Assembly: GCF_000002595.2 (NCBI RefSeq)
Contig: NC_057004.1
Location: 305,804-369,803 of the forward strand
Length of the DNA: 64,000 nucleotides
Origin: Chlamydomonas reinhardtii
Lineage: Eukaryota > Chlorophyta > Chlorophyceae > Chlamydomonadales > Chlamydomonadaceae
Reading direction: 5' to 3'
Below, in pieces: positions 23,972 through 41,183 of the stretch. Numbering within the stretch: position 1 is the stretch's first letter; the number at the start of each line of letters is the position of its first letter. The position numbers were made by a program, and so were the translations under genes. The notes beneath the pieces are model-generated. The model searched no databases and was not told the DNA's origin. It saw only the letters and a program-made list of their open reading frames with translations.

Positions 23972-26900
23972 TCAGAACTTGAAGCCAAAGCCCTTGAACC
24001 CCTTGTGCTTCTTGTGCTTGTAGCCCTTGTGCTTGTAGCCCTTGAACTTGTGCTTGTAGCCCTAGGAGCCGGGGGCGTGAGGGCAGGAGGTAGCATGCAG
24101 TCGGCGTGTGTGTGGGTGGAAACCTTGGCGGAACCTAGGCGACACGGCACAGCACGTCCCCGACCACCTCAGCAACACCCGACCGCCGCTGCCTCCTCCT
24201 CGCCGTCCTGCTCGCCCTGATGCGCGCCCCTGCCCCACCTTGTGCTTCATCTTGTGGCCGTAGTGGGCGGCCGGCGGCGGCACGCCCGACACGTGCACCG
24301 CGTAGCCGGCTGCAGGTGGTGCGGGGGGGCAGGGGCGGCGACAGGGCAGAGGGGCGGGCAGAGGGTTAGGGCGCAGGTGGTTCAGCGGTCAGCGGTCTGT
24401 ATTGATAGGTGATCGGTGTGTGAGGATGAGCAATGCCCAAAAGCCTGCGGCATGTGGGCGAGAGTTCGCATGACGCGTCCAGCGGAGTGCTGAAGTACAC
24501 AACACACACGCACGCCCACACGCAAACGGGCACAACGACGTCCCGCACCTGGCGCGGGCGGGTAGCCGTGCGCGGCGGGAGGCGGGTAGCCGGCCGGCGG
24601 GTAGCCGTGCGGGGCGGGGGGCGGGTAGCCGTGCGGGGCAGGGGGCGGATAGCCGTGCGGGGCAGGGGGCGGGTAGCCAGCCTGAGGCGGGTAGCCCGCG
24701 GGCGGGTAGCCAGACGGCGGGGGGTAGCCTGCAGGGGCGGGGGCATACCCGGCAGGCGGGGGGTAGCCTGTGTAACCACGGGCGTGGAGTGTGGGGCACG
24801 GGGTTCGCGGTCAAGTTTGCACACGGATGTCTGTCGTTGCAGTCAGTTGGCCGTTGGGTGCAACGCAGCGCCGCACTCCGCAGGGTCAGCCCCTGGTGGC
24901 AGGCATGGGCGGCTTGCACGGAGGTGTCAGGAGCCGCTTGCGGCCCCACCTCCGCACCCACCTGCCGCGTACAGGCCGCGGGCTCAACTAGGAGAGCCTC
25001 TTGCAGCCCGTTCCCATGCAGACAACCTTGCCTACACCATCATGCGCGTGCCTCTGCCTCTGTGCCCTCCAGCACAGACACGAACACACACAGCAACAGC
25101 TCTTGTCACCGCAACACGCCCCTATGGCGCACCTGCCGGGGCGCCGTAGGGAGCCGCGGGCGGGTAGCCAGCTGCCGAGCGGAGGGGGAGGGGGAGGGGC
25201 ACAGGGGGAGGAGCACAGCAGCAGCAGGCGGTCAGGGCGGGGGCGCGGCGGCGCTGGGCGCCCAGGACCAGGACCCGCAGCCCGGCAGCCCCGCGGCCAC
25301 GACCCGTGGCCGCTCGCCGTCAACTGCCGCCGCAGTGCCGCACCTACCGCCATCCACAACCTCCCGCCGGGCACCCTCCGCCCTGCACCAGCCCTGAGCG
25401 CCTCCTGTAATCCCCCCTAGCTCCCTCACCCCCACAGCTACCGCTACTGCTACTCCTTCCGCCATGGCAGGAGGCCCCCTGCACGCAGCCGCTCACCAGG
25501 CGGCGGGTAGGCGCCGGGGGGCGGGTAGGCGCCGGGGGGCGGCGCGCCGTGCGGGGCCGGGTACCCCGGGGCCGGTGCGCCGTGGGCAGGCGGGTGGCCG
25601 CCTGCAGGCGGGCAGGCGGGGAGGCGGGCCAGGTCGTTCAGGCAAAGGCAGATGCGGGCATCACGCCGTACTCAGTAAGCCCACCCCATTCCCCCATTTC
25701 CCGGTGCCGCCCACACCCAGGCTGGCGCCTGGCCCCATCACTCAATACCGCACGTGCCAACACAGACTTCGTGACCCGCCCGCCCGCCCTCACCTGCCGC
25801 TCTTGCCGCCGACCGCGCCTCCTGGCGCCCCCCCCCCGCCTCCGCATTCCTCGCCCCCTCGGTCCGGACTGAAGTGCCCCCACCTCTCCTCACCCTCACG
25901 CTCACCGCCCCCAACATCAACCCCCTGCCCTTTCCATCTTTCCCCTTCCCTCTTCCGCCCGCCCTCTTTCCTCCTCGACAACGCTGCCAAGCCCTCCGTT
26001 GGACGTACCATTTCTAGAATATAGCTGTAAACTTTGAGTTTGTTCCTCCCCACCCCCTTCTTAAATAATCATGAATGTAACCCCCTCCCCCACCCACCCC
26101 CCCTCCCCCTGCCCCTCACCCTTCATGGCACTGTTCCGGGTGAAGGCCAGCCGCACTGCCAAGAAGCCGTGCTGCTTGCCGCTCTTGGTCTTCACCGGGC
26201 ACTGCAGGTAGTGGCTNNNNNNNNNNNNNNNNNNNNNNNNNNNNNNNNNNNNNNNNNNNNNNNNNNNNNNNNNNNNNNNNNNNNNNNNNNNNNNNNNNNN
26301 NNNNNNNNNNNNNNNNGGAAGGCGCGGGAGGGCAGACAAGGGGTGGGGGGTCTTGAGGGCTTCAGGAGGGCGGGCGGCAGGCAGTGGGTGATAGGATGAG
26401 TTCGCTCCGTAGGGCCATATGGCTCCCCAGCGTGCTGTCTCTCTCTTCCCCCCCCCTCCTCCTCCTCCTCCTCCCAACACATACTCCCCTCAACCCATCC
26501 CGCCCCCCACACGCACACACACACACGCGCCCGCAAACACGCGCACGCACCTTGGCCAGGCCGACGGTGGCGGTGCCGATGACGTCGTCCTTGCCCACGT
26601 CCGAGTCGTACAGCGTGAGGTCGGCGGTGTTGTCGTTGATGACGTTGACGGCGAAGGTCTCGTTCCACACCGGGTTCTTGCCGCCGTCCGTGTGCGTCTT
26701 GGTGCGGAACGTCTGGCCGCCCACCTTCAGGACTGCGTAGGGGTCCTGTGGACAGGGGGAGGGAGGGAGGGGGAGAGGCATGGGGGAGGAAGGAGAAGGG
26801 GAGTTAGGAGGAGAGGGGGAGAAGGTTCAGGGAGAGAGGAGGCAGGGGGAGAGGAGGCAGGGGGGAAGGGCCCGGGGTAAAGGGGCCGGATGCGCTTCGC

Positions 26901-27479
26901 CGAGGCGCCCAGCAGGTGCCCGAAGCTGCAGCGCCAGACACGCCACCCAATTGAGCCTTGTCAGGCAACGCAAAGCCACCCGATGCATCCCCCCAAACAA
27001 CGTCCACACACAGATGTTGATATGAAGGGAACGCAGGGGCAGCGGAGTTCCACAGTGAAAATCGTGAACTGAGCGGGGGCCGCGGGCGGCGAGTCGTTGC
27101 AGGTAGGTGCAGGCGCGCCCGCCCACCCTTTTCGACCCCAGCCCCCGCATGCGCGCAACGCTATCGCTCACCTGTTTGCCAAACCTGTTGAGTCAGGCGC
27201 GGTCGGCCGAACACAGGGCGGGGGAAAGGAGCGCGAGCGTGAGAAGTTGATGTGTGCGAGGCTTAACGCGCGAAGACAGACCGGGCGACCCGAACCACTT
27301 ACCAGTCCTTATCCTTGAGATCCTGTGGGTAGATAATAGACGACAACGGGCATCGTAAGCGTTCTTCGCATTTCTGCAACCGCATGCGACGTGGACTCCC
27401 CCGCGCGCCTGTCCGTGGCACCCGCGCTCACCTTGGCGTACTCGATGGTGACCATCATGATCCCCGCCTCGAGCGCCAT
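23972..27479 (-). CDS. C2-domain protein with GYPP repeats and a KHKGYK basic tail
   Basis: Minus-strand exons are 27432-27479, 27303-27322, 27172-27184 (a 13-nt microexon), 26551-26745, an exon ending at 26120 whose 5' edge falls in the assembly gap, 25497-25601, 25133-25171, 24549-24767, 24239-24309 and 23972-24061. The first four exons and the fifth form a C2 domain (MVTIEYAK, DLKDKDWFGKQDPYAV, GGKNPVWNETFAV, LTLYDSDVGKDDVIG), whose aspartates suggest calcium-dependent lipid binding. Next come about 25 GYPP/GAYPPP/APHGYPP repeats, and finally GYKHKFKGYKHKG followed by FKGFGFKF at the stop. Plant SRC2-like C2 proteins and XYPPX-repeat proteins with KHGKFKHG tails show the two halves; here they are joined. 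A membrane-associated or stress-related role is inference. An alternative ATG at 27500 adds seven residues. Confidence 0.8.
26217..26316. other. Assembly gap (100 N)
   Basis: A run of 100 N, probably a placeholder length. It hides the start of the fifth exon of the C2 protein gene, so part of the C2 domain and the true intron length are unknown. Confidence 1.
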
Positions 27480-27889
27480 GGCGCCTGGGTCGCTGTGCAC
27501 TGACGCCCTTCTGTCCGGAAAAAAGGGTGGAACTCAAGCCAGACTCTGAGGGGTTGGCTGCAAAGCAACTGGATTTGTTTATACTGTACTGTACCCTGCT
27601 CAGCCAACTATCAATAGCACAAGACCAACAGCAGACCGTTTTGCCAGGCAGCACCAAAATGGTGCATGCAACCCGCGCCTTCTCGCGCACGTCCGCCGGG
27701 CGTGTCCACCTGCTACCTTCTACTTAGTCATCAACTATTTCTCTTGTGTTATATACGCCCAGATCGGCGACTCGCCCAAAGTTCATAGCATAACCCCACT
27801 ATATTCGGGCTCCATCCTGATTGTTGCAAAGTGTTCGCGCGCCCCGCTCAATTCACGGCCCCAGCCCTGTGCGCGCGGTCCCGTAGCCA
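27480..27889. promoter_or_regulatory. Shared divergent promoter, C2 protein / acid phosphatase
   Basis: This 410-bp spacer separates two start codons facing away from each other. The middle (27560-27800) is distinctly AT-richer than the flanking genes, as expected for a promoter and nucleosome-depleted region. Confidence 0.5.
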
Positions 27890-33738
<5,849 letters not shown>

Positions 33739-34760
33739 GAGGTTTGGGAAGACCGGATCGCGGGGAGTGAGGAGGGCGGAGGTTGGCGGGCGCGGATGCA
33801 GTGGGCGATGAGGAAGGCTGTAAAGGCCAGGCGCGCGTAAAGGCCATGCGCGCGTAATGCGGACTGCTGTTGCTGAGTAGAGGCGCATGTGTGTGGAGAG
33901 GGCGGGTTGGCACGGGCTTACGGAGCGTGTGCGTGCGATTGCGAGGACGGTGGGATGAACGGGAGGCCGGACCGTGTGCAGTGCGAGGAGCGCGGAAGCA
34001 CGTTGGTTGAGAAGGGAGAAGGGAACGGATGGGCGCGCAGGGGCATGCATCATCCTGAGTCCAGCCGGCGACACAGAGAGAAGGCCGTGATTTGCACCTT
34101 ACAGCATAGGGCACTCAGGTGTACTCGAGACATGTCATGAGGGCAAGCACACAGGTGCAAATGGGCGGGTCTGCTGACGTGCGATGTGGTAGTGATGCGC
34201 AGTGCAACGCCACTACGCAAGTGCGTTGTGCGCGTGAGAACTTTAGGGCGCAGACCGGCAGTGGCTCCTGGTAGTGACAGGTGAGTGGCCAAGTGCTGTG
34301 ACAGGCGAATGCTATGAAGTATATACGGCTATTTGTTGGCCTATTCCTCAGCTTTCCCAAGTACGTCAGTGCGGCGGCTGGTCGAGATCGGGAGAAAGTA
34401 TTAGAAGTCCCGGGGGAGCATGTGCCAATGCGGGAGGATCTTAAACGTTTCTAGGTAGCACAGTAAGGAGAGGCGTTGTGACTATCTGCACGGAGTACAA
34501 GGGAAGGCTAGAGGAAGGGGATGGCGGGAAGGCAGGAGGGCAGGGCGGCGAGGGCATGGGCGAGGGTGGCCGGGAAGAGATCGGGATGGCAGCAGCAGAA
34601 CCATAGCCATGGGGAGTGCTCAACTACGACCGCAACTGTTGGCTGTGTTCCTAAGCTTCCAACGTTGCCGCAAATCACCAAATTCCAGCTTGCAAGTCTC
34701 TTGCCTGCACATCGTTAGATCCTCGGTTTGCAAGTGCCTGCAAACTGATCCCCAATCAAG
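33739..34760. other. Intergenic: phosphatase 3' flank and MYND gene promoter
   Basis: No coding sequence is supported. The left end holds the phosphatase 3' UTR with a TGTAA candidate; the right end is the upstream region of the MYND gene. Confidence 0.5.
33829..33833 (+). terminator. Candidate TGTAA poly(A) signal of the phosphatase gene
   Basis: TGTAA occurs 91 nt beyond the stop codon, a usual distance in these algae. Use is inferred. Confidence 0.5.
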
Positions 34761-37700
34761 ATGCGTAGAGGTAGAGCTGGAGCCGGAGCTGCGGGTGGCC
34801 AGCACAAGAGCGCCGTCGAGCGGGACCTCTCGTCTGCGCTCACATCGATCAGGGCTGGCCAGGCCCTGCAACGGCACCTCGTCGACAGACTCGGCTCCAG
34901 CCGCGAGGAAATGTGTAAAATGGAGCAGTCGCCCGAAAACAACGCGGCTGTGCTCGCGCTCTTGGGCTGGGCGACACGCGAGGCGATGTCATGTGCTGCC
35001 CAGGCGCAGGAGGACACGCAGGAACGCCCGCAGCGGCCGCGCTCCGGGGCGTCAGAGGAGGAGCTCTCGCGGCTGCTGCAGCTGGTATCTTCAGCCATGG
35101 CGCCGATGGCTCTGCTAACTGACATCAAGTCCAGTTCGGAGCTGGGGCAGGCTGTGGCGCGCACACAGCTGCCGCAGGCGTTGGCGAGTCTGCTCACGGC
35201 TCTCTTCCCGCCCGGCTTCAGGTGCTGCGGCGGGGGTGGGGGTGCCAGTGGCAACAGCAGAGGTGACAGCAGTGGCGGCGGTAGCGCGGGCGTTGGCAGC
35301 GCCGGCCTGAGGATGCGGCTGGACCTGCTCGTGTATGCAGCGGGCCTGACCTCAGGCCTGTGGTCAGCGGCTGCACATCGCGTACCCGAGCTGGTGACAT
35401 GCCTCCGGGAGAGCCAGCTGCTAGAATGCATAGCAGCCGCCCTGCTGCGGGCGCCGGCTGCGGAGTGCGGCCAGCAGCAGCACCAGCGCAGCGGTGGCGC
35501 AGGCGCCGGGCCCTCAACTTCTGGCAGCCACCGCAACGGCGGTACCGGCAGCAGCTGCTACGTGGCTTGGCTCCGGAGCGGCAAACAAGCCAAGCAGCTC
35601 TGGCTCACGCTACGAACGATGACAAAGAGTGTGGTCACTATGACTGCGCCCACCATCCCGCCCCGGACGTGGGTTATGCCGGAAAACATGCAAGCCATCG
35701 CTGGAGACCTTCCGCAGTGCCGCGAGGCGCTGTCGGGTCCGGCCGTGCAGCTGTGGCTGGGGCGGACGCTGGTGGCGGAGACCCACAGGTGCCTGGCAGA
35801 GGCGGAGGAGGAGGCAGCAGAGGCGGTCGGCGGCCGCGCGGCCGGCGGCTCAGCGGCGGACAGCTCGGGAGCGGCGGCGGTGCTGACCGGGGACGTGCAG
35901 CAGCAGCAGCAACAGTGGTTCGCGCTCCCAGAGTCCTTACGCTCCGGCGGTCTGCCGCTGCCAAGGGAACGCAGCAACACGGCTGACCTGTTGATGGATG
36001 TTGTGGAGTCGGTCGGGGCTGTGTGGGACTTCACGGTATCGGGGCCGCGCCTGCCGCGCCTGGGGCAGCAACCGCAAAAGGCCTTCTTTGAAAGGCATCC
36101 TGCCGGAGGGGCAATGCGCAAGGTGATAGGCGGCGTCGGCACGCCTGCAGAGGCGGCTGCCGTGGCGGCGGCAGAGGCCCAGCTACCGCCGCTGCACCCG
36201 CCGTCGTACACGGCCGTGCAGGTATACGAGATGACTCATGCGGCCCTGACGGCGGCGCTGGACCACGCGCCCGCCGAGGCCGTGTGCCTCCACGCGCCGT
36301 CGCTGCTTGCGCGCTTGGTGATGGAGCTGCCGCCGAGTCAGGCGGCGGCGCGTCTGCCGAGCCTGTGGCGCACGCTGTCGCGTGTGCTGCCGCGTCTGGC
36401 GTGCGGCGGCACTGGCGCCCCCAGCGTGGCCTTCGGCATGATGTCCCAAGGCCCCTTCTGGGACTCTGTGGCAGTGTGCCGGTCGGAGTCCACACGCCTA
36501 TGCAGCTTCCACCTCGGCATGCTTCTACAGCTGCAGCTGACGTCAGCTGGGCGGGCGGCTTCAGCAGACTCGGCGGCGGCGAATGCAGCCACTGCAGTCG
36601 GAGGGGCGGGGCCGGGGCCGGACTTCAGCTTGCGCTGCGCTCTGAGCGGTGGTCTGCTGCCCGCCATAGAGGCCCTGCTGCGGCGGCTGTGCAGGACTGC
36701 CGCACAGGCGACGGCGGGGCCCAGCGAGGCAGCAGGCTTCGTGGATGCAGCGCAGCAAGCGTCGTACACGGTGCACATTCTGCTGCGCTGCTCTGGCGTA
36801 TGGCCGGCTGTGCTGGCGTACGGGCCGCCGCAGCAGGTGGCGTCGCTGGTTCGCACCATGGGCAAGGCGCTGGCAGTAGTCGGCGACACGTTCGCTGCGC
36901 TTCGGCAGCGGCCGCAGCTGCTGGGGCCGGCAACGCAGATGGCGCGCGCGGCGAGGGGCAACACCATGGGGCAGGCAAACTTTTTTTCCGCGCTAGTCGC
37001 GCTGCTGGAGCAGGCGTCTGTCATGGCGGAGCAAGGGATGGTCTTCCATGGCCTCCGGGGCTATCCGGACGCGGCTGTGGCGGCTGCTCGGGCTGACCAG
37101 CATCGACAGGAGCGGAGTATGATGATCAATGACGCTATTGCAAAGGACCCGTTCACGCTGGACATCGACTGGGTCGCCGCCGTGGGCGGCTGCCCCTCCG
37201 CCGACACCGCGGCGGCGCGCAAGCAGCAGACACTGGCAAGCTGGGCGGTGCAGCAGTGGGTGCCGGAGATGCTGCGACAGGTGGAAAGGGACGGCCCCAC
37301 AGCCGTAAACCGTGTGTACGCTGTCGGCCATCTGCAAGACATGGTTTACAGGGCCCTATGGCCGGTGATGCGTGAGCACCTGCTAGCGGGCCATGGCACG
37401 GCCGCAGCATCAACCGCTGCCCCCTGCCCGCCCGGCGCCGCAGCCAGCGCCGTGGACTGGCGGCACTTCCTGCTAGACCGCCTGGACGCTTTGAGCTGGA
37501 CGGAGCGACTTCTGGCGAGGGTGGCAGACGCAACGCCAACGGCTGACGATATAAACGAAGGGCCCTGGTTCGTGCGGCTGGGGCTGTCGCTCCTAGCCGT
37601 CAGCGAGCTGCCTGGGGGGGTGGAGGCGTGCGATGCCGCGGCCAGCGCGGGGGGCTGCAAAGCAGCCGCGGGCAGCAGCAGTGTCGCGGCAGCGGCGTCG

Positions 37701-38363
37701 GGGAAGCTGCAGGCAGGAGGGGTGGCTGGGGTCAACAGCACCAGCAGGCAGCAGCAGCGGCGGCAGCAGCAGCAGCGCATGCTGCAGCACCTGCGCCGGA
37801 TGTTACCTTACGTGGACGCGGGCTGGGCCGCGACTATAACCCATGTGGAGCTGTCGCTGCAAGCGGTGTGGGAGCAAGTGGAGGCAGTCGGGCTTCACCC
37901 CAGCGACACCACGGCGGCTGGCACCGCTGCTGCTGTTGCTGTGGACCCGCCGCCGCTCGTCTACAAGGTGCCAGAGCGGCTTCTTAAGGAATTGACAGCT
38001 GGGAGGAACCGGTATGTGGTGGTATGGAGCAGCGTGCCCTTGGCCCCGGGTACGGAGCAGGTGGTGGCGTTGCCAGGCGAGGCGGGCCTGGTGCTGTGCG
38101 GCAATCCCGCCTGCAGCAGTCTGGAGGGTGACAGCGAGGCAGTGCTCATGGCGGCGGGGGCTGCGGGACAGCAGCGGGGCGGCCGGGGTGGGGCGGCGGG
38201 CGGGGGCGGACGCATCAAGACGTGCTCCCGCTGCGGTGCGGTGCGGTACTGCTGCGGTGCGTGCCAGCTGCAGCACTGGACCACGGGCGGGCACATGGAG
38301 TCGTGTGCCGGGGCTGCTGGGGGCAGCGGCGGGGCAGGCGGTGGCAGCAAGGCCGGCAGGTGA
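34761..38363 (+). CDS. Intronless MYND zinc-finger protein
   Basis: This is a single uninterrupted frame of 1200 residues, unlike the intron-dense neighbours. The N-terminus is basic (MRRGRAGAGAAGG). Most of the body is alanine- and leucine-rich and predicted helical, without a domain I can name; it has scattered low-complexity inserts (polyglutamine near residue 380 and near 1000, glycine/serine near 160). The C-terminus carries a MYND finger: CGNPACSS, then a Gly-rich insert of about 45 residues, then CSRCGAVRYCCGACQLQHW and GHMESC, which gives the paired cysteines and the final H-x3-C. MYND fingers bind proline-rich peptides, often in transcription regulators or methyltransferases, but no SET domain is present. 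Large MYND families are known in volvocine algae. The start is the first ATG of the open frame. Confidence 0.88.
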   Translation: MRRGRAGAGAAGGQHKSAVERDLSSALTSIRAGQALQRHLVDRLGSSREEMCKMEQSPENNAAVLALLGWATREAMSCAAQAQEDTQERPQRPRSGASEEELSRLLQLVSSAMAPMALLTDIKSSSELGQAVARTQLPQALASLLTALFPPGFRCCGGGGGASGNSRGDSSGGGSAGVGSAGLRMRLDLLVYAAGLTSGLWSAAAHRVPELVTCLRESQLLECIAAALLRAPAAECGQQQHQRSGGAGAGPSTSGSHRNGGTGSSCYVAWLRSGKQAKQLWLTLRTMTKSVVTMTAPTIPPRTWVMPENMQAIAGDLPQCREALSGPAVQLWLGRTLVAETHRCLAEAEEEAAEAVGGRAAGGSAADSSGAAAVLTGDVQQQQQQWFALPESLRSGGLPLPRERSNTADLLMDVVESVGAVWDFTVSGPRLPRLGQQPQKAFFERHPAGGAMRKVIGGVGTPAEAAAVAAAEAQLPPLHPPSYTAVQVYEMTHAALTAALDHAPAEAVCLHAPSLLARLVMELPPSQAAARLPSLWRTLSRVLPRLACGGTGAPSVAFGMMSQGPFWDSVAVCRSESTRLCSFHLGMLLQLQLTSAGRAASADSAAANAATAVGGAGPGPDFSLRCALSGGLLPAIEALLRRLCRTAAQATAGPSEAAGFVDAAQQASYTVHILLRCSGVWPAVLAYGPPQQVASLVRTMGKALAVVGDTFAALRQRPQLLGPATQMARAARGNTMGQANFFSALVALLEQASVMAEQGMVFHGLRGYPDAAVAAARADQHRQERSMMINDAIAKDPFTLDIDWVAAVGGCPSADTAAARKQQTLASWAVQQWVPEMLRQVERDGPTAVNRVYAVGHLQDMVYRALWPVMREHLLAGHGTAAASTAAPCPPGAAASAVDWRHFLLDRLDALSWTERLLARVADATPTADDINEGPWFVRLGLSLLAVSELPGGVEACDAAASAGGCKAAAGSSSVAAAASGKLQAGGVAGVNSTSRQQQRRQQQQRMLQHLRRMLPYVDAGWAATITHVELSLQAVWEQVEAVGLHPSDTTAAGTAAAVAVDPPPLVYKVPERLLKELTAGRNRYVVVWSSVPLAPGTEQVVALPGEAGLVLCGNPACSSLEGDSEAVLMAAGAAGQQRGGRGGAAGGGGRIKTCSRCGAVRYCCGACQLQHWTTGGHMESCAGAAGGSGGAGGGSKAGR

Positions 38364-40604
38364 ATTGTGGCATGGGCTTACGTGTTTCTAGGCCGAGTCT
38401 CTTGCACAAGTGAACATACATGTGCGTGTATGTGTATGGCTCTGACAAGGTGATACGGTGTTATCGTACTGCATTGCATTTGTTACTGCATTGATAGATG
38501 CGATGAAGCCGTGGCAGCGGATAAACGCATCTGGAGTGTGCGTGTGGGTGGCAAATTGACATACATGTGTTGATGGGGCGCCTAGCTGGTGCGTCTGCAA
38601 GTGTTCGGCCACGTCCAGCCTCAGAGATTGCATTGATTACAATAGGGACCTGTGAGTACGTGTGCGGGTTTGGCAGCGCAGCGAGTTGATGGCGGGTACA
38701 GTACTGTGCAGGCACTACGGCCCGCTTCAGACGGCGCGCGCGATTGGCTCTGGGACAGGCTTGCGTTGCAGGTCTGCTGGGCTGCGGGCTGGGGCCTAGG
38801 TGCGTGGCGGTGGCCTGAGACTGCGGTGTGTCATGTAGAGGGGGCTCAGGCGTGCGTTGTAGCATGCGTGCACTATTCATGCAGCAGGACAGGGAACTGA
38901 GTGCGCCCGGCTGCAGGGCCTTCGACAGCGCGGCTCTTGCTCATCAGGAAAGCCATTACGGTACTGTGGCCGGCCAAGGCAACCCATGGCTTAACGCCTC
39001 TCAGACTCACTGTCGTCACTAAGCGGGGAAGATACGGTGATAGCTGCAAGCCAGGGAAGCCTTCCTGCAAGCGTTCCTGGTCCGCACTCCGCAGCAGCTG
39101 GGCAGTCAAGGGAAATGCAGCGCACACACCCGAGCTAGTAAGAAGCGCATGCAATCATGCGCGGGCCCGTGAATTCCTTATGCCAAGCCCCTGGGCTCAA
39201 TGTGTAGCGAAACGAACCGGCAAGTTCACTTCACTAAAGCCGAGACGTCAACCAGCTAGACAAGCCGTCTGTCACGGTACTCCACGTGTCCGACCATGGC
39301 ACCGAGCGTTAGCCCAAAGTACGAGCGCCGTGTAGCGCTTGTTTGGGGGTTGCCCTTGGAATGGCGGCTCTCGGAAGGCAGGAGCCCAGCTGCGGCCCGG
39401 CTGCCTTGCTGTTATCTGCTGTTATATGAACACTGGACGTCTGTACGGGAAGACGTGCCCAGGCGTGAAGGGCGCCATTAAGCCGCTCGCTTGGCCTGCC
39501 TACTGCCCCTTGACAAGGGCTGCCAGGCATCCCTACTGTTGAATTCCATTGCGTCCATCGACGGCATACCGCTATGACGTGACGCAGGGCACCTGCCCGG
39601 CAGCAGCGGCATGAAGCGACGTCTCCTGGAACTGGATTGTTAGTTGCGTCTTGCACACCGTGTGCACCGTCGTGGTTCTGCCTAATCAAAAGACAGCGCT
39701 TAGACCAAATACCGTATCACGTACGCAGCAAGCCAACTTAACCTGGTCAGCACCTTGCATAACCTGCTTCATTGAATCAGAACTTATACCGTACGTTGAT
39801 CTGACACACGTGTACGCTTCACACTCAAGTAAAACATGCCGTTCATCCGCTACTCCTTTGTTGCAGTTCCTGCATCCCAGTCAGAACGCCAGCCGGAACT
39901 CCGCTGCCGCTGCCAGCAGCACACCAGTCATTCCTCCTCGTCCTCCTCCTCCTCCGCCTCCTCCTCCGGGGCGCCTCCTGCCTACGGCCCGGGCGCCTGC
40001 AGTTGGACCGCCGGCACCACGGGCGCGCCCGGGCCCCTCACCCCACTGGCCTTCCAGCACCACCCTCACTACGCCCAGGAGGCTGCGACCACATTGACAC
40101 GATCACGACTGAATGAATGGAACACTCGCACACCTCTCCCAAGCTTTCGTCTTTGGACGCTCCGGCTAGCTTAGTGCGGATTGAGGCAGCAGCCTTGCTC
40201 ACTACAACCGCCCCCACACTGCATGCCAACACCCATCGCCACGGCCTTTCCATGAATCAGCACATCCATATGCGCACGCCAACACGCGTACGCACCAGAC
40301 GTGTACTCGCCACACAAACCTGCTCCGCCCCAACAATCACATTTCTGCGCACGCGCCCTGTCTTGCGGCCCACATTTGGTGGGTACGTCCTACTACGACG
40401 CAATCCCCATCGCTCCACATGGCAGCTACGGTTGCTGGCCCCCGGCAACCAAAGCTCGCAGCTGGACACATACACACCCCCACACGCGTGCTAAGCGCGG
40501 CGCACTGCCTGCTTGCACATGTTCCACATGCACGGTGTCTTCCCTAATTGCACGCACAAGCGCCGCACACACGCAGCCCCCCAGCACCACCTCCAGCAAT
40601 GCAT
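38364..40604. other. Convergent intergenic region
   Basis: This 2.2-kb stretch lies between the MYND gene (plus) and the polyQ gene (minus). It is less GC-rich than coding regions and holds short ORFs only, none with splice partners or recognisable similarity. Both 3' UTRs should be here. Confidence 0.5.
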
Positions 40605-41125
40605 CTATCCCGACTCCATGGCCGCCTCACCACCCGCGGCCCCAACCCCTTGCACCATCACCCCGGCCCCGGCCCCGGTCTCGAACGGCGGGCAGCACGC
40701 CCGCAGAGGCAGCGGCAGCGGCACCCCGACCCCGAACAGCTCCGGCTGCGAGTGCGGCTGTGAGTGCGGCTGCGAGTGCGGCTGCGACAGCGTCAGCAGC
40801 CCCGCGATGGGGCTGGGGCTGGGCTCCATGGGCTCCATGGGCGACAGCGCCGCTGTGGCCAGCCGCAGGGCCGGAGCCGGCACCACCGCCGCATCGCAGG
40901 CCGCAGCAGCAGCTGCCGCTGCCGCTGCCGCAAGGCGCAACCCGAAGCTGCCAGGACCGCGGGGCCAAGCCCTGACTGCCGGCGTGCAGCCAGCCGAGCC
41001 CGCGCCAGCCGCCACCGCCGCCGCGTCGCCTGCCAGATCTCCTGCTAGCCCCTGCTGCTGTGTTCCAGGCAGCCAATCTTGCTCTTGCGGCCCCTGTTGC
41101 GGCCCCTGCCGCATCCCCTGCGCCC

Positions 41126-41183
<58 letters not shown>

